Numbered from the stretch's first letter, positions 7,426 to 14,995 are shown. The stretch: 16,703 bases of DNA from Halieaceae bacterium UBA6060 (GCA_002428935.1 DIYG01000015.1:1-16703), one strand, 5' to 3'. Translations and numbers: made by a program. The notes: a model not told the origin generated them from the letters alone.

Positions 7426-7447
7426 ATCCGTATCCATGCGGTGTCAA
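7417..7447 (-). promoter_or_regulatory. Candidate sigma-70 promoter of pilT-pilU
   Basis: On the minus strand a perfect TTGACA -35 hexamer occupies 7447-7442. A weak -10 (GATACA, 7422-7417) follows after 19 bases; CAGATA at 17 bases is an alternative. Both -10 choices are poor, so only the -35 is a strong match. Transcription would start about 35 bases before the pilT ATG and run through the tandem repeat. Confidence 0.35.
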
Positions 7448-7524
7448 CGGCGAAGCATCTGGTCGACATCCCCAGGCCGTCCCCAACCGGCAATTGTCGG
7501 CAACCCATGGGCTACCATAGCAAC

Positions 7525-8229
7525 ATGAACAAAGATCTTATTCAGAGCAATATAACAAAGGTGTTGGAGCAGGTAAGCACCAGCGCCGAAAAATACGGTC
7601 GCTCCAAGGAAGAGATTCTGCTCCTCGCCGTGAGCAAAACCCAGCCCCTGGAGGCCGTCAAAGCAGCCTACGCCTGCGGCCTGCGGGACTTCGGCGAGAA
7701 CTATTTGCAGGAGGCTTTGGAGAAGATTGAGGGGAGTGAGGGCCTGGACATACGCTGGCACTTCATCGGCCCTCTTCAAGCCAACAAGACCCGCCAGGTT
7801 GCCAGGCATTTTGACTGGGTCCACAGCATTGACCGCAGCAAGCTCCTGCTTCGCCTTAATGAGCAACGCCCCCTGGACCGAGGACCGCTGCAGGTCTGTA
7901 TCCAGGTCAACATCTCTGGTGAAGAGAGCAAAGCCGGTATCGACCCGGCGGAGCTACCCGAGCTTCTGGCGGAAGCGGCGGCGCTGCCAAATCTTCGTTT
8001 GCGTGGCCTGATGGCGATCCCCGCCCCGGCGACGGACTTCGGCGCTCAAAAAAACGCCTGTGACGCCCTGGCCCGGCTGTTTCATAGCCACCGTGAGAGC
8101 TACCCAGCTATGGATACCCTATCCATCGGTATGTCCGCGGATATGCAGGCCGCTATCGCCGCGGGCAGCAATCTCCTGCGCATCGGCACGGCGATTTTTG
8201 GTCCCCGGACTCAGCTCCGCCGAGGATGA
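7525..8229 (+). CDS. yggS: YggS-family pyridoxal phosphate homeostasis protein
   Basis: PLP-binding protein of the YggS/PROSC (PLPBP) family that buffers pyridoxal 5'-phosphate; it has an alanine-racemase-like TIM barrel and no known enzyme activity. With the ATG at 7525 the product has 234 residues, the family length. Seen: LLAVSKTQP (33-41, PLP Lys38), RDFGENYLQEA (54-64), WHFIGPLQANK (78-88), VNISGEESKAG (128-138), LRLRGLMAIP (157-166), LSIGMSADMQAAI (199-211) and LLRIGTAIFG (217-226). The frame is open further upstream (to 7441), but those residues have no family counterpart. No clear ribosome-binding site is present. It is followed by proC and yggT, the usual gammaproteobacterial cluster. 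Confidence 0.95.
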   Translation: MNKDLIQSNITKVLEQVSTSAEKYGRSKEEILLLAVSKTQPLEAVKAAYACGLRDFGENYLQEALEKIEGSEGLDIRWHFIGPLQANKTRQVARHFDWVHSIDRSKLLLRLNEQRPLDRGPLQVCIQVNISGEESKAGIDPAELPELLAEAAALPNLRLRGLMAIPAPATDFGAQKNACDALARLFHSHRESYPAMDTLSIGMSADMQAAIAAGSNLLRIGTAIFGPRTQLRRG

Positions 8230-8247
8230 AGGCATCCCCGCGGCGCA

Positions 8248-8255
8248 TGTATACT
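8248..8255 (+). promoter_or_regulatory. Candidate -10 element of proC
   Basis: The 61-base yggS-proC gap contains TGTATACT, with TATACT at 8250-8255 matching five of six bases of the sigma-70 -10 consensus. No good -35 lies 16-18 bases upstream (the bases there are within the end of yggS and read TGAAGG). Transcription would start near 8262, about 29 bases before the proC start. Weak evidence overall. Confidence 0.3.
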
Positions 8256-8290
8256 GCCGCACCCATTTTTAGCTCGATTCAGGCATCTCC

Positions 8291-9109
8291 GTGAGGGAAT
8301 TCAGCACGGCCTTTATTGGCGCCGGCAATATGGCCGGAAGCATCATCGGTGGACTTGTAGCCGCAGGCTTTCCGGCGCAGCAGATTCGTGCCTCGGACCC
8401 CTCCGTGGAGAACCTGGAAAGACTGCGCGGCCAGGGCGTGGCGCAGATCGGCAGCGACAACGCAGCCTGCGCTATCGGAGCCGACGTGATCATCCTGGCG
8501 GTGAAACCCCAGGTCTTGCAGGGCGTTTGCGAATCCATCGCAGCGGTGCTCAACAGTGACCAGGTGGTGGTCTCCATTGCCGCCGGTGTCGGGGCGGATA
8601 GCCTCCGCGGCTGGCTTGGAGCCGGACCCGCCATCGTGCGCTGCATGCCCAATACACCGGCCCTTCTGGGTGCCGGTGCCAGCGCCCTGTACGCTCACGG
8701 CGCGGTGACAGAAACCCAGAAAGAACGCGCGCAAAACGTATTGGAAGCGGTAGGGCTGGTACGCTGGGTTAATGAGGAAGATCTGATCCACGCCGTTACC
8801 GCTGTATCCGGATCAGGGCCTGCGTATTTCTTTCAGTTTATGGAGGCCATGATCGATGAAGCCGAGCGCATGGGTCTGAATGAGGAAACCGCGCGTACCT
8901 TGTGCGCACAGACCTGCATCGGTGCCGGGCGTATGCTTCTGGAAGGCGAGCACAGTGCAAAGACCCTACGCGAGAATGTCTGCAGCCCCGGCGGCACCAC
9001 GGAACGCGCCGTGGCCTCGTTCCGGGCAGCGGACCTTGAAACAATGGTGGCAAAGGCCATGCGCGCTTGCCAAGAACGTTCGGTGGAACTGGCGGCGGAG
9101 CTGGCCTGA
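8291..9109 (+). CDS. proC: Pyrroline-5-carboxylate reductase
   Basis: Catalyses the last step of proline synthesis, the NAD(P)H-dependent reduction of 1-pyrroline-5-carboxylate, in the cytoplasm. The 272-residue product shows the Rossmann nucleotide loop FIGAGNMAGSIIGG (8-21), LAVKPQ (69-74), VSIAAGV (94-100), RCMPNTPALL (117-126), and the C-terminal dimerisation domain with TAVSGSGPAYFF (170-181) and the ProC signature SPGGTTERAV (232-241). The GTG start at 8291 (MREFSTAFIGAGNM) leaves the few residues expected before the nucleotide loop. It follows yggS by 61 bases. Confidence 0.97.
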   Translation: MREFSTAFIGAGNMAGSIIGGLVAAGFPAQQIRASDPSVENLERLRGQGVAQIGSDNAACAIGADVIILAVKPQVLQGVCESIAAVLNSDQVVVSIAAGVGADSLRGWLGAGPAIVRCMPNTPALLGAGASALYAHGAVTETQKERAQNVLEAVGLVRWVNEEDLIHAVTAVSGSGPAYFFQFMEAMIDEAERMGLNEETARTLCAQTCIGAGRMLLEGEHSAKTLRENVCSPGGTTERAVASFRAADLETMVAKAMRACQERSVELAAELA

Positions 9110-9111
9110 TA

Positions 9112-9125
9112 CGCACCTCGGTGCG
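9112..9125 (+). other. Small hairpin just after proC
   Basis: CGCAC (9112-9116), loop CTCG, GTGCG (9121-9125) starts two bases after the proC stop. No T-run follows directly (the next T-run is about 50 bases on, at 9174-9179), so it is not a typical intrinsic terminator; it may be a small mRNA-end or processing stem. The rest of the 94-base gap to yggT holds an AT-rich block (about 9151-9183) but no promoter I can define. Confidence 0.3.
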
Positions 9126-9203
9126 AAACGGCGTACCCTCGGCGATGCGACCTAAACATTTATTGAACCCTGATTTTTTACAACGGAATTGACGGCAAGC
9201 CGC

Positions 9204-9791
9204 ATGAACGCGATCAACGAAATCTCTTTGTACCTGGTCCAAACGGTGATCGGTATCTACCTGATCATCATGCTTCTGCGCTTTGTACTGCAGCTCTCCC
9301 TGGCCGACTTCTACAACCCCATCTCGCAGTTTCTGGTCCGCGCTACGAATCCCGTGGTACTCCCTCTGCGTCGAGTGCTCCCAGCCCGAGGCCGCTTTGA
9401 TCCCGCATCCCTACTGGTGGCCATCGTCATTCAACTACTGGCCATCGTCGCCATGCTCGCAATGAACGGCTTTTCCCTGCCGGCGGTGGGGCTGCTTGTA
9501 GCCTGGTCCGTGGTGGGCGTGATTGCCCTGCTCCTGCGAATCTATTTCTTTGCCCTGCTGGGCATGATCATTCTGAGTTGGATCGCGCCGGGCACCGCAA
9601 ACCCGGCGGCCTATCTGATGTTTCAGATCACCGAACCGGTAATGGCACCGTTTCGACGCATGTTACCGGCCATGGGCGGCATGGATTTCTCGCCGATTCT
9701 GGTGTTTATCCTCATCAACATCATCCAGATTGCGCTGCGCAATTTCGCCGCTGGCCTGGGCTTACACCCGGCTCTGGTAATGGGCCTGTAA
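9204..9791 (+). CDS. yggT: YggT family integral membrane protein
   Basis: Inner-membrane protein of the YggT family, function not established (links to osmotic or potassium stress and to the division/cell-wall neighbourhood have been suggested). The 195-residue product contains two YggT repeats: the first with NPISQFLVRATNPVVLPLRR (38-57), the second with ITEPVMAPFRRMLPAMGGMD (142-161). Hydrophobic segments lie at about 8-31, 70-87, 92-129 (probably two) and 164-180. The ATG at 9204 is chosen; a TTG five codons upstream (9189) is possible but offers nothing better. metX begins 16 bases after the stop, so yggT probably heads or continues the methionine operon. Confidence 0.92.
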   Translation: MNAINEISLYLVQTVIGIYLIIMLLRFVLQLSLADFYNPISQFLVRATNPVVLPLRRVLPARGRFDPASLLVAIVIQLLAIVAMLAMNGFSLPAVGLLVAWSVVGVIALLLRIYFFALLGMIILSWIAPGTANPAAYLMFQITEPVMAPFRRMLPAMGGMDFSPILVFILINIIQIALRNFAAGLGLHPALVMGL

Positions 9792-9807
9792 GCTTCGGAT
9801 CCAGAAG

Positions 9808-10938
9808 ATGGACGAACACTCCGTCGGTATCGTCGCACCCCAGGTCGCGCGCTTTGACAAGGCGCTGTCCTTCAGCGATGGCCCCACGCTGCCCAATTAC
9901 GAACTGGTCTACGAGACCTACGGGGAGTTAAACGCCAGCGCCAGCAATGGAGTGCTCATTTGCCACGCCTTATCGGGACATCACCACGCCGCGGGCCGAC
10001 ACAGCGCCGAAGATCGTAAGCCAGGGTGGTGGGATGCGTGTATTGGTCCCGGCAAACCCATTGATACACGGCGCTTCTTCGTCGTCTCCCTGAACAATCT
10101 CGGCGGCTGCCACGGCTCAACAGGCCCCACTAGTATCAATCCCGCCACCGGGGAGGCCTGGGGGCCCGAGTTTCCCCAGCCCCGGGTGGAGGACTGGGTC
10201 GATGCCCAGGCGCAGCTTGCAGACCATCTCGGCATCGACTGCTGGGCGGCGGTCATTGGCGGCAGTCTCGGAGGTATGCAGGCCATGAGCTGGTCCCTCC
10301 GCTATCCAGAGCGCATTCGCCACTGCATCGTCATCGCCGCGGCAACGAAACTCAGCGCCCAGAACATCGCTTTCAACGAAATTGCCCGACGGGCCATTCT
10401 CTCGGACCCGAACTACGCCGAAGGGTATTACCTGCGCGGTAGTCAGCGTCCCACTCAGGGCCTGGCCCTGGCGCGGATGGTAGGTCACGTGACCTACCTT
10501 TCCGACGACGCCATGGCCAGTCGGTTTGGCCGGGAGTTGCAAGAGCAAGGCGAGACCGAGGCGGCAAACAGCGCGCCGGAGTTTCAGGTGGAGAGTTATC
10601 TTCGCTACCAGGGGAGCCAGTTCTCCACAGCATTTGATGCCAACACTTACCTGCTGATGACCCGGGCGCTGGATCGCTTTGATCTGGCGCAGCCCTATGG
10701 CGACGATGTAGTGGAAGCCTTTCGACAGGCCCAGTGTGAGTTTCTGGTCCTGTCTTTTTCCACGGACTGGCGCTTCTCTCCCGCCCGCTCCCGGGAAATT
10801 GTCGACGCTCTGGTGGCTGCGGAGCGACCGGTGAGCTACGCGGAAATCGCCGCCGATGAAGGACACGACGCCTTCCTCCTTCCCATTGCGCGGTACCTGG
10901 CCGTGTTCGATGCCTACCTGCAGCGAGTCACCATCTGA
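9808..10938 (+). CDS. metX: Homoserine O-acyltransferase MetX (acetyl or succinyl)
   Basis: Alpha/beta-hydrolase-fold enzyme that acylates homoserine in the first committed step of methionine synthesis. Seen in the 376-residue product: YETYGELN (35-42), HALSGHHH (53-60), NLGGCHGSTGPTS (97-109), the nucleophile elbow VIGGSLGGMQAM (149-160, Ser153), and the other triad residues Asp320 (FSTDWRFSP, 317-325) and His353 (EGHDAFL, 351-357). MetX proteins of many gammaproteobacteria, including Pseudomonas, are assigned as succinyltransferases despite their homology to acetyltransferases; the acyl donor here cannot be told by eye. The ATG at 9808 has AGAAG directly upstream. Its TGA shares one base with the ATG of metW, the usual partner. 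Confidence 0.95.
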   Translation: MDEHSVGIVAPQVARFDKALSFSDGPTLPNYELVYETYGELNASASNGVLICHALSGHHHAAGRHSAEDRKPGWWDACIGPGKPIDTRRFFVVSLNNLGGCHGSTGPTSINPATGEAWGPEFPQPRVEDWVDAQAQLADHLGIDCWAAVIGGSLGGMQAMSWSLRYPERIRHCIVIAAATKLSAQNIAFNEIARRAILSDPNYAEGYYLRGSQRPTQGLALARMVGHVTYLSDDAMASRFGRELQEQGETEAANSAPEFQVESYLRYQGSQFSTAFDANTYLLMTRALDRFDLAQPYGDDVVEAFRQAQCEFLVLSFSTDWRFSPARSREIVDALVAAERPVSYAEIAADEGHDAFLLPIARYLAVFDAYLQRVTI

Positions 10939-11528
10939 TGCGCCAGGATCTGACACATATCCTGCGCTGGATTCAGCCTCGCGCCCGGGTCCTCGACCTG
11001 GGCTGTGGGAATGGTGAATTCCTGGCTCTGCTGCGCAAAGAACGGCATGTGCAGGGAACAGGAATCGAAATCGACGAGGCCTCCATCACGGAAGCCATCG
11101 GCCGGGGCTTGAATATCATCGAACAGGATCTGGACGCTGGCCTGTCCAATTTCCCTGATCAAAGCTTTGATGTCGTGGTCATGGCCCACGCGTTACAGGC
11201 CGTGCACTTCCCGGACCAGGTGTTGGAAGAAATGCTGCGCATCGGTCGCGAGTGTGTGGTCACCTTCCCCAACTTCGGCCACTGGCGCTGCCGTTTGCAT
11301 CTATCGACCCGCGGTCGTATGCCCGTGTCGCGCTTTATGCCTTACAACTGGTACGACACACCAAATATCCATTTCTGTACCGTGCGAGACTTCGAGACCC
11401 TGTGTCGCCACCGGGGAATCCGTATTCTCGGTCGAGACATGATCGGTGGGGAGCAGGGTGCCTCGCGCTTCGCTCGCTCCTGGCCGAATCTTTTCGCCAC
11501 CACGGCGATCTACCACATCAGTCGCTGA
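10938..11528 (+). CDS. metW: Methionine biosynthesis protein MetW
   Basis: MetW has a SAM-methyltransferase-like fold and is almost always encoded with MetX; in studied bacteria it partners MetX and is needed for full homoserine acyltransferase activity. The 196-residue product has the SAM-binding motif VLDLGCGNGEFLALL (18-32), then IEIDEASI, NIIEQDLDAGLSNFPDQSFD and the MetW-typical TFPNFGHWRCR segment followed by RFMPYNWYDTPNIHFCTVRD. The ATG at 10938 overlaps the metX stop by one base (TGATG), implying translational coupling. The DUF4426 gene follows after 10 bases. Confidence 0.94.
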   Translation: MRQDLTHILRWIQPRARVLDLGCGNGEFLALLRKERHVQGTGIEIDEASITEAIGRGLNIIEQDLDAGLSNFPDQSFDVVVMAHALQAVHFPDQVLEEMLRIGRECVVTFPNFGHWRCRLHLSTRGRMPVSRFMPYNWYDTPNIHFCTVRDFETLCRHRGIRILGRDMIGGEQGASRFARSWPNLFATTAIYHISR

Positions 11529-11538
11529 GCAAAGCACC

Positions 11539-12000
11539 GTGTCGAGACTATCCCAATTGATCACCCCGGCGGCCTTAGGCTTCTTGGCCTGCCTTCTGAC
11601 CGCAAACGCAGCCCATGCCCAGTTGTCGCAGCGCTACGGCCCCTACGAACTGCATTACAGCGTGGTCAACACGACCTTTCTTGATCCCGCGGTGGCATCA
11701 CAGTACGACATTACCCGAGGTAAACGACGAGCAATCCTCAACCTATCTCTGCGGAAGCATCTCGACGACGGGTCCACAGAAGCCAGGGCCATAACCCTCA
11801 GCGGTCGAAGCTGGGACCTCACCCAGCAAAACCAGGAGTTCGATTTCCTCGAGGTCCGGGAAGGACCCGCCATCTACTACATTGGTGACTTCAAGTTCAT
11901 CAACCGCGAGTGGCGCTTTTTTGAGGTCGATTTTAAACCCGAGGATAGCGACGAAAGCTTCACCTGGGAGTACAAGCATCAGATGTACACCAATGATTAA
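11539..12000 (+). CDS. DUF4426 exported protein
   Basis: Small exported protein of the DUF4426 family, function unknown; a homologue sits in the same place (between metW and rdgB) in P. aeruginosa. With the GTG at 11539 the product is 153 residues: a clear signal peptide (SQLITPAALGFLACLLTANAAHA, split here as residues 5-27, with AHA before the likely cleavage site and Gln28 first in the mature chain), then a beta-rich domain with YELHYSVVNTTFLDP (36-50), ITRGKRRAILNLSL (58-71), EGPAIYYIGDFKF (108-120) and the end FTWEYKHQMYTND. The frame is open back to 11446, but those residues lie in metW and the signal peptide fixes the start. The mature protein is expected in the periplasm. Confidence 0.85.
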   Translation: MSRLSQLITPAALGFLACLLTANAAHAQLSQRYGPYELHYSVVNTTFLDPAVASQYDITRGKRRAILNLSLRKHLDDGSTEARAITLSGRSWDLTQQNQEFDFLEVREGPAIYYIGDFKFINREWRFFEVDFKPEDSDESFTWEYKHQMYTND

Positions 12001-12628
12001 CTCCCCCAGCCTTCGTGGCGAGGTGGTGGTCGCCAGCGGTAACGCGGGTAAGCTCGCCGAGCTTCGTCGCCTCCTCGCAGATCTACCTATCACCCTGCGG
12101 CTCCAATCGGAGTTTGCGGTGGTTCAGCCCGAGGAGACCGGGCTGACGTTTGTGGAGAACGCACTCATTAAAGCTCGCGCCGCCTGTGAGCAAACTGGGC
12201 TGCCAGCCATCGCCGACGATTCGGGTTTGGAGGTCGACAGCCTTCACGGTGCTCCGGGTGTGCGCTCGGCGCGCTTCGCGGAAGACAAAGGTCAGGCATT
12301 CCCAGGACAAGGCCCTGACAGCGCCAACCGCAGCTGCCTCCGCGAGGCCATGGCTGGTGTGGACGACCATGAGCGCCGTGCTCGTTTTCATTGTGTCCTG
12401 GCGTTCCTGCGCCATGCCCAGGACCCGGTTCCGATCATCGCCCAGGGGTCCTGGGAAGGCACAATTCTGCGCCAAGAGCAGGGCGACGGTGGCTTTGGGT
12501 ACGACCCTCTCTTCTGGGTGCCCAGCCATGGCATGAGCGCGGCGGAGCTCGAGCCGGAGGTAAAGAACGCCATCAGCCATCGTGCAATGGCGGTGCAACA
12601 ATTCCAGCGGCTGCTCGCCGACCGCTAA
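11993..12628 (+). CDS. rdgB: dITP/XTP pyrophosphatase (RdgB/HAM1 family)
   Basis: Hydrolyses non-canonical purine triphosphates (ITP, dITP, XTP) to monophosphates, keeping them out of DNA and RNA. The 211-residue product shows SGNAGKLAEL (15-24, the SxNxxK motif), TFVENALIKARAA (52-64), ADDSGLEVDSLHGAPGVRSA (74-93), RARFHCVLAF (129-138), GDGGFGYDPLFWVP (164-177) and KNAISHRAMA (191-200). The ATG at 11993 overlaps the end of the DUF4426 gene by 8 bases; the frame is open further upstream, but that part lies inside DUF4426. Between SARF and CLREAM the chain (about residues 95-113, with AFPGQGPDS) is roughly 8 residues longer than in E. coli RdgB. Confidence 0.94.
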   Translation: MINSPSLRGEVVVASGNAGKLAELRRLLADLPITLRLQSEFAVVQPEETGLTFVENALIKARAACEQTGLPAIADDSGLEVDSLHGAPGVRSARFAEDKGQAFPGQGPDSANRSCLREAMAGVDDHERRARFHCVLAFLRHAQDPVPIIAQGSWEGTILRQEQGDGGFGYDPLFWVPSHGMSAAELEPEVKNAISHRAMAVQQFQRLLADR

Positions 12629-12638
12629 GCGAACCACT

Positions 12639-13793
12639 GTGGGCCTAATCCCTCTGGCTCTTTATGTGCATCTCCCCTGGTGCGAAAAGAAATGCCCCTA
12701 TTGCGATTTCAATTCCCATGAGTCGCAGCAGATTCCCGAGACAGCGTACGTCGATGCTTTGCTCCGCGACCTCGATGGCGAGATTGAAGCCAGTGGCTTC
12801 GTCGCGTCTCGAAAGATTGTTTCCGTGTTCATCGGCGGCGGTACCCCAAGCTTGTTTAGCGTGGGGGCCATAGAGCGACTCCTAAAAGGAATCTCGACGC
12901 GCCTGCCGCTCCTTCCCGATGCAGAAATCACCCTGGAGGCTAACCCTGGAAGCGTCGAACAAGCGCGGCTCGCAGGTTACGTCCAGGCCGGGGTAACACG
13001 TTTCTCTTTGGGCATTCAGAGCTTTGACAGCCAGAGCCTGCAACACCTTGGTCGCGTTCACGATGCCGGGGAAGCCCGATCAGCAGTGGACGCCGCAGCC
13101 ACTAGCGGGGCCGCCACCTTCAATCTGGACCTCATGCACGGTCTCCCGGAGCAGACCGCCGCCCAGGGGCTGACGGACATCGAAACCGCCATAGCCACCG
13201 GCGCGCCCCACGTGTCCTGGTACCAACTAACCATCGAGCCCAATACTCGCTTCTACAGCCACACTCCTGCTCTGCCGCTTGAATCCGAACTCGGACGCCT
13301 CGAAGACGAAGGCTGTTCACGCCTTCTCGCCGCCGGCTACGAGCGCTACGAGATTTCCGCCTGGGCCAAGGCCGGTGAACGCTGTCAGCACAACCTGAAT
13401 TACTGGCAGTTTGGTGACTACCTCGCCATTGGCGCCGGTGCTCACGGCAAACTGAGCGGTGCAGACGGCGAAATCCTCCGCTACGCCAAAACCCGTCGAC
13501 CGGAAGACTACCTCGCCAACCAGGGCACCGGGCGCCGCAACATTCGCCGCCTGAGCAGGGACGAACGTATAGGCGAGTTCATGATGAATACCCTGCGTCT
13601 CGCAGACGGCTTCAGCGAGGCGCTTTTTGAATCGCGCACGGGAAGGGCCTTTTGTGAGCTTGAAGAACCCCTGGGGGAGATGGTGGACAAGGGTTTGTTA
13701 ACCCATGGGAATTGCGGGGTTCGAGCTACCGATCTTGGTTGGCGTTATCTGGATGATGTGGTGGGGCGTTTCTTTACGGATCCCCAGGCCTGA
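12639..13793 (+). CDS. hemW: Heme chaperone HemW (radical SAM)
   Basis: Radical SAM-family protein, formerly annotated as a HemN-like coproporphyrinogen oxidase, now known to act as a heme-binding chaperone in respiratory cytochrome maturation. With the GTG at 12639 it has 384 residues (E. coli HemW 378). Seen: LYVHLPWCEKKCPYCDFNSH (8-27) with the 4Fe-4S cluster cysteines Cys15, Cys19 and Cys22; the fourth Cys of true HemN (CxxxCxxCxC) is Phe here. Then FIGGGTPSL, EANPGS, FSLGIQSFD, FNLDLMHGLPEQT, WYQLTIEPNT and the HemW motif HNLNYWQFGDYLAIG. The frame is open back to 12582 but that part lies inside rdgB. It starts 10 bases after rdgB and ends 11 bases before the convergent trmB stop. Confidence 0.95.
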   Translation: MGLIPLALYVHLPWCEKKCPYCDFNSHESQQIPETAYVDALLRDLDGEIEASGFVASRKIVSVFIGGGTPSLFSVGAIERLLKGISTRLPLLPDAEITLEANPGSVEQARLAGYVQAGVTRFSLGIQSFDSQSLQHLGRVHDAGEARSAVDAAATSGAATFNLDLMHGLPEQTAAQGLTDIETAIATGAPHVSWYQLTIEPNTRFYSHTPALPLESELGRLEDEGCSRLLAAGYERYEISAWAKAGERCQHNLNYWQFGDYLAIGAGAHGKLSGADGEILRYAKTRRPEDYLANQGTGRRNIRRLSRDERIGEFMMNTLRLADGFSEALFESRTGRAFCELEEPLGEMVDKGLLTHGNCGVRATDLGWRYLDDVVGRFFTDPQA

Positions 13794-13804
13794 AAGCGCA
13801 GCGA

Positions 13805-14506
13805 TTACGCGGACCGGCGATAGAGCAGATCCCAGACGCCATGGCCTAGACGCTGGCCCCGGGCTTCGAATTTGGTCAGGGGCCGCTCTGCGGGTTTCTC
13901 CACATAGCCGTTGTCATCGGCACAGTTTTCCAGGGCTGCGCAGTTATTTAACACTTCCAGCATATGCTCGGCGTAGGGCTGCCAATCCGTAGCGAGATGC
14001 AGGACGCCGCCCCGGTGAAGGCGAGAAGCGACCAGGTCGGCAAAAGGAGGCTGAATGAGTCGCCGCTTATGATGGCGTTTTTTGTGCCAGGGATCGGGAA
14101 AATAGATGTTCACCCGGTGCAAGCTGGCCGGTGCCAGACCTCGCTCCAACACCTCCACGGCGTCATGACACAGCACCCGAATATTGCTCAAGGCTCGCTC
14201 TTCGATGCCATGGAGAAGTTTCCCCACACCCGGGCGATGGACCTCCACGCCAAGAAAGTTCATTTCCGGTTGCGCCTCGGCCATGGCCAGAAGGGACTGA
14301 CCCATGCCAAAACCGATTTCCAGCACGAACTCGCCGGAGCGGGAAAAGATGCTCTTAAGATCTAGAGGTTCACCGTGGAACGGCAGCCCCCAGCGCGACC
14401 AACCCTCATCGAAGCCCCGCTGCTGAGCCGCTGTCATGCGCCCGGCGCGCAGGACAAAACTTCGAATGCGACGGCTGTGATCCGCGTCGGGAAGGGGCTC
14501 ACTCAT
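13805..14506 (-). CDS. trmB: tRNA (guanine-N7-)-methyltransferase TrmB
   Basis: Methylates G46 in the variable loop of tRNAs to m7G using SAM. With the ATG at 14506 the product has 233 residues. Seen: RSFVLRAGRMT (15-25), LEIGFGMGQSLL (62-73, SAM loop), GVEVHRPGVGKLL (86-98), VNIYFPDPWHKKRHHKRRL (132-150, the tRNA/catalytic PDPWxKKRHxKRR signature), ATDWQPYAEHM (172-182) and RPLTKFEARGQRLGHG (208-223). The start is fixed by ATGA overlap with DUF423; the frame is open 14 codons further to a TTG (14548) that is unlikely to be used. hemW converges from the other side with only 11 bases between stops and no terminator visible. Confidence 0.95.
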   Translation of the reverse strand: MSEPLPDADHSRRIRSFVLRAGRMTAAQQRGFDEGWSRWGLPFHGEPLDLKSIFSRSGEFVLEIGFGMGQSLLAMAEAQPEMNFLGVEVHRPGVGKLLHGIEERALSNIRVLCHDAVEVLERGLAPASLHRVNIYFPDPWHKKRHHKRRLIQPPFADLVASRLHRGGVLHLATDWQPYAEHMLEVLNNCAALENCADDNGYVEKPAERPLTKFEARGQRLGHGVWDLLYRRSA

Positions 14507-14895
14507 GGGGTAAAGAGCTTCCAGGCCGCCGCCATCAGACACGCCCAACCAGCGATAAACGCCAAACCGCCCAGGGGAGTAATCGCGCCCAGCCAGCGGA
14601 CACCGCTAAGACTCAACAGGTACAGACTGCCCGAGAACACCAAGATACCCAGCATGAACAGCACGGCAGAGGATTTCAGCAACGTAGAACTGGGGTATTG
14701 AGCGAGCATCAGACCCACCGCGAGGAGAGCGAGGCTGTGATAGAACTGGTATTGCACGGCGGTTTCGTAGATCCCCTGGGCGTATTCGTCCAGGCGTCCG
14801 CGAAGGGCATGAGCACCAAAGGCGCCAAAGGCAACACTCAGTAAGCCACCCAGGGCACCGAGCACCGTCGTAAGCTGGGCCATCGAAGTAAACAT
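14503..14895 (-). CDS. ygdD: DUF423 family membrane protein (YgdD-like)
   Basis: Small inner-membrane protein of the DUF423 family, function unknown. With the ATG at 14895 it has 130 residues, matching E. coli YgdD (131). Four hydrophobic segments can be seen at about 6-26, 52-66, 75-97 and 103-125, with the family motifs GAFGAHAL (24-31), QYQFYHSLALL (48-58), FSGSLYLLSL (87-96) and TPLGGLAFIAGW (106-117). GGGA lies about 9 bases upstream of this ATG; a second ATG at 14883 and upstream codons to 14952 are less likely starts. Its TGA overlaps the trmB ATG as ATGA, so the two are translationally coupled. Confidence 0.88.
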   Translation of the reverse strand: MFTSMAQLTTVLGALGGLLSVAFGAFGAHALRGRLDEYAQGIYETAVQYQFYHSLALLAVGLMLAQYPSSTLLKSSAVLFMLGILVFSGSLYLLSLSGVRWLGAITPLGGLAFIAGWACLMAAAWKLFTP

Positions 14896-14959
14896 GAAGC
14901 TAAATCCCGGTAACAGTCTGGTGGGCAGGGCAGCGTACTGCAGAAACAACACCCCCGGA

Positions 14960-14968
14960 ATTTTACCA
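14960..14968 (-). promoter_or_regulatory. Extended -10 promoter of DUF423-trmB
   Basis: On the minus strand the bases read TGGTAAAAT, an extended -10 (TGn then TAAAAT, five of six to consensus). A poor TTGGAT hexamer lies 15 bases upstream; extended -10 promoters tolerate weak -35 elements. Transcription would start near 14953, about 58 bases before the chosen DUF423 ATG. Confidence 0.45.
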
Positions 14969-14995
14969 TTGCCAGATAAGATCCAAGACCTGGAA

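Noticed and set aside
10117..10956. 279-codon open frame opposite metX
   Set aside because: Antisense shadow; metX catalytic motifs fix the true coding strand.
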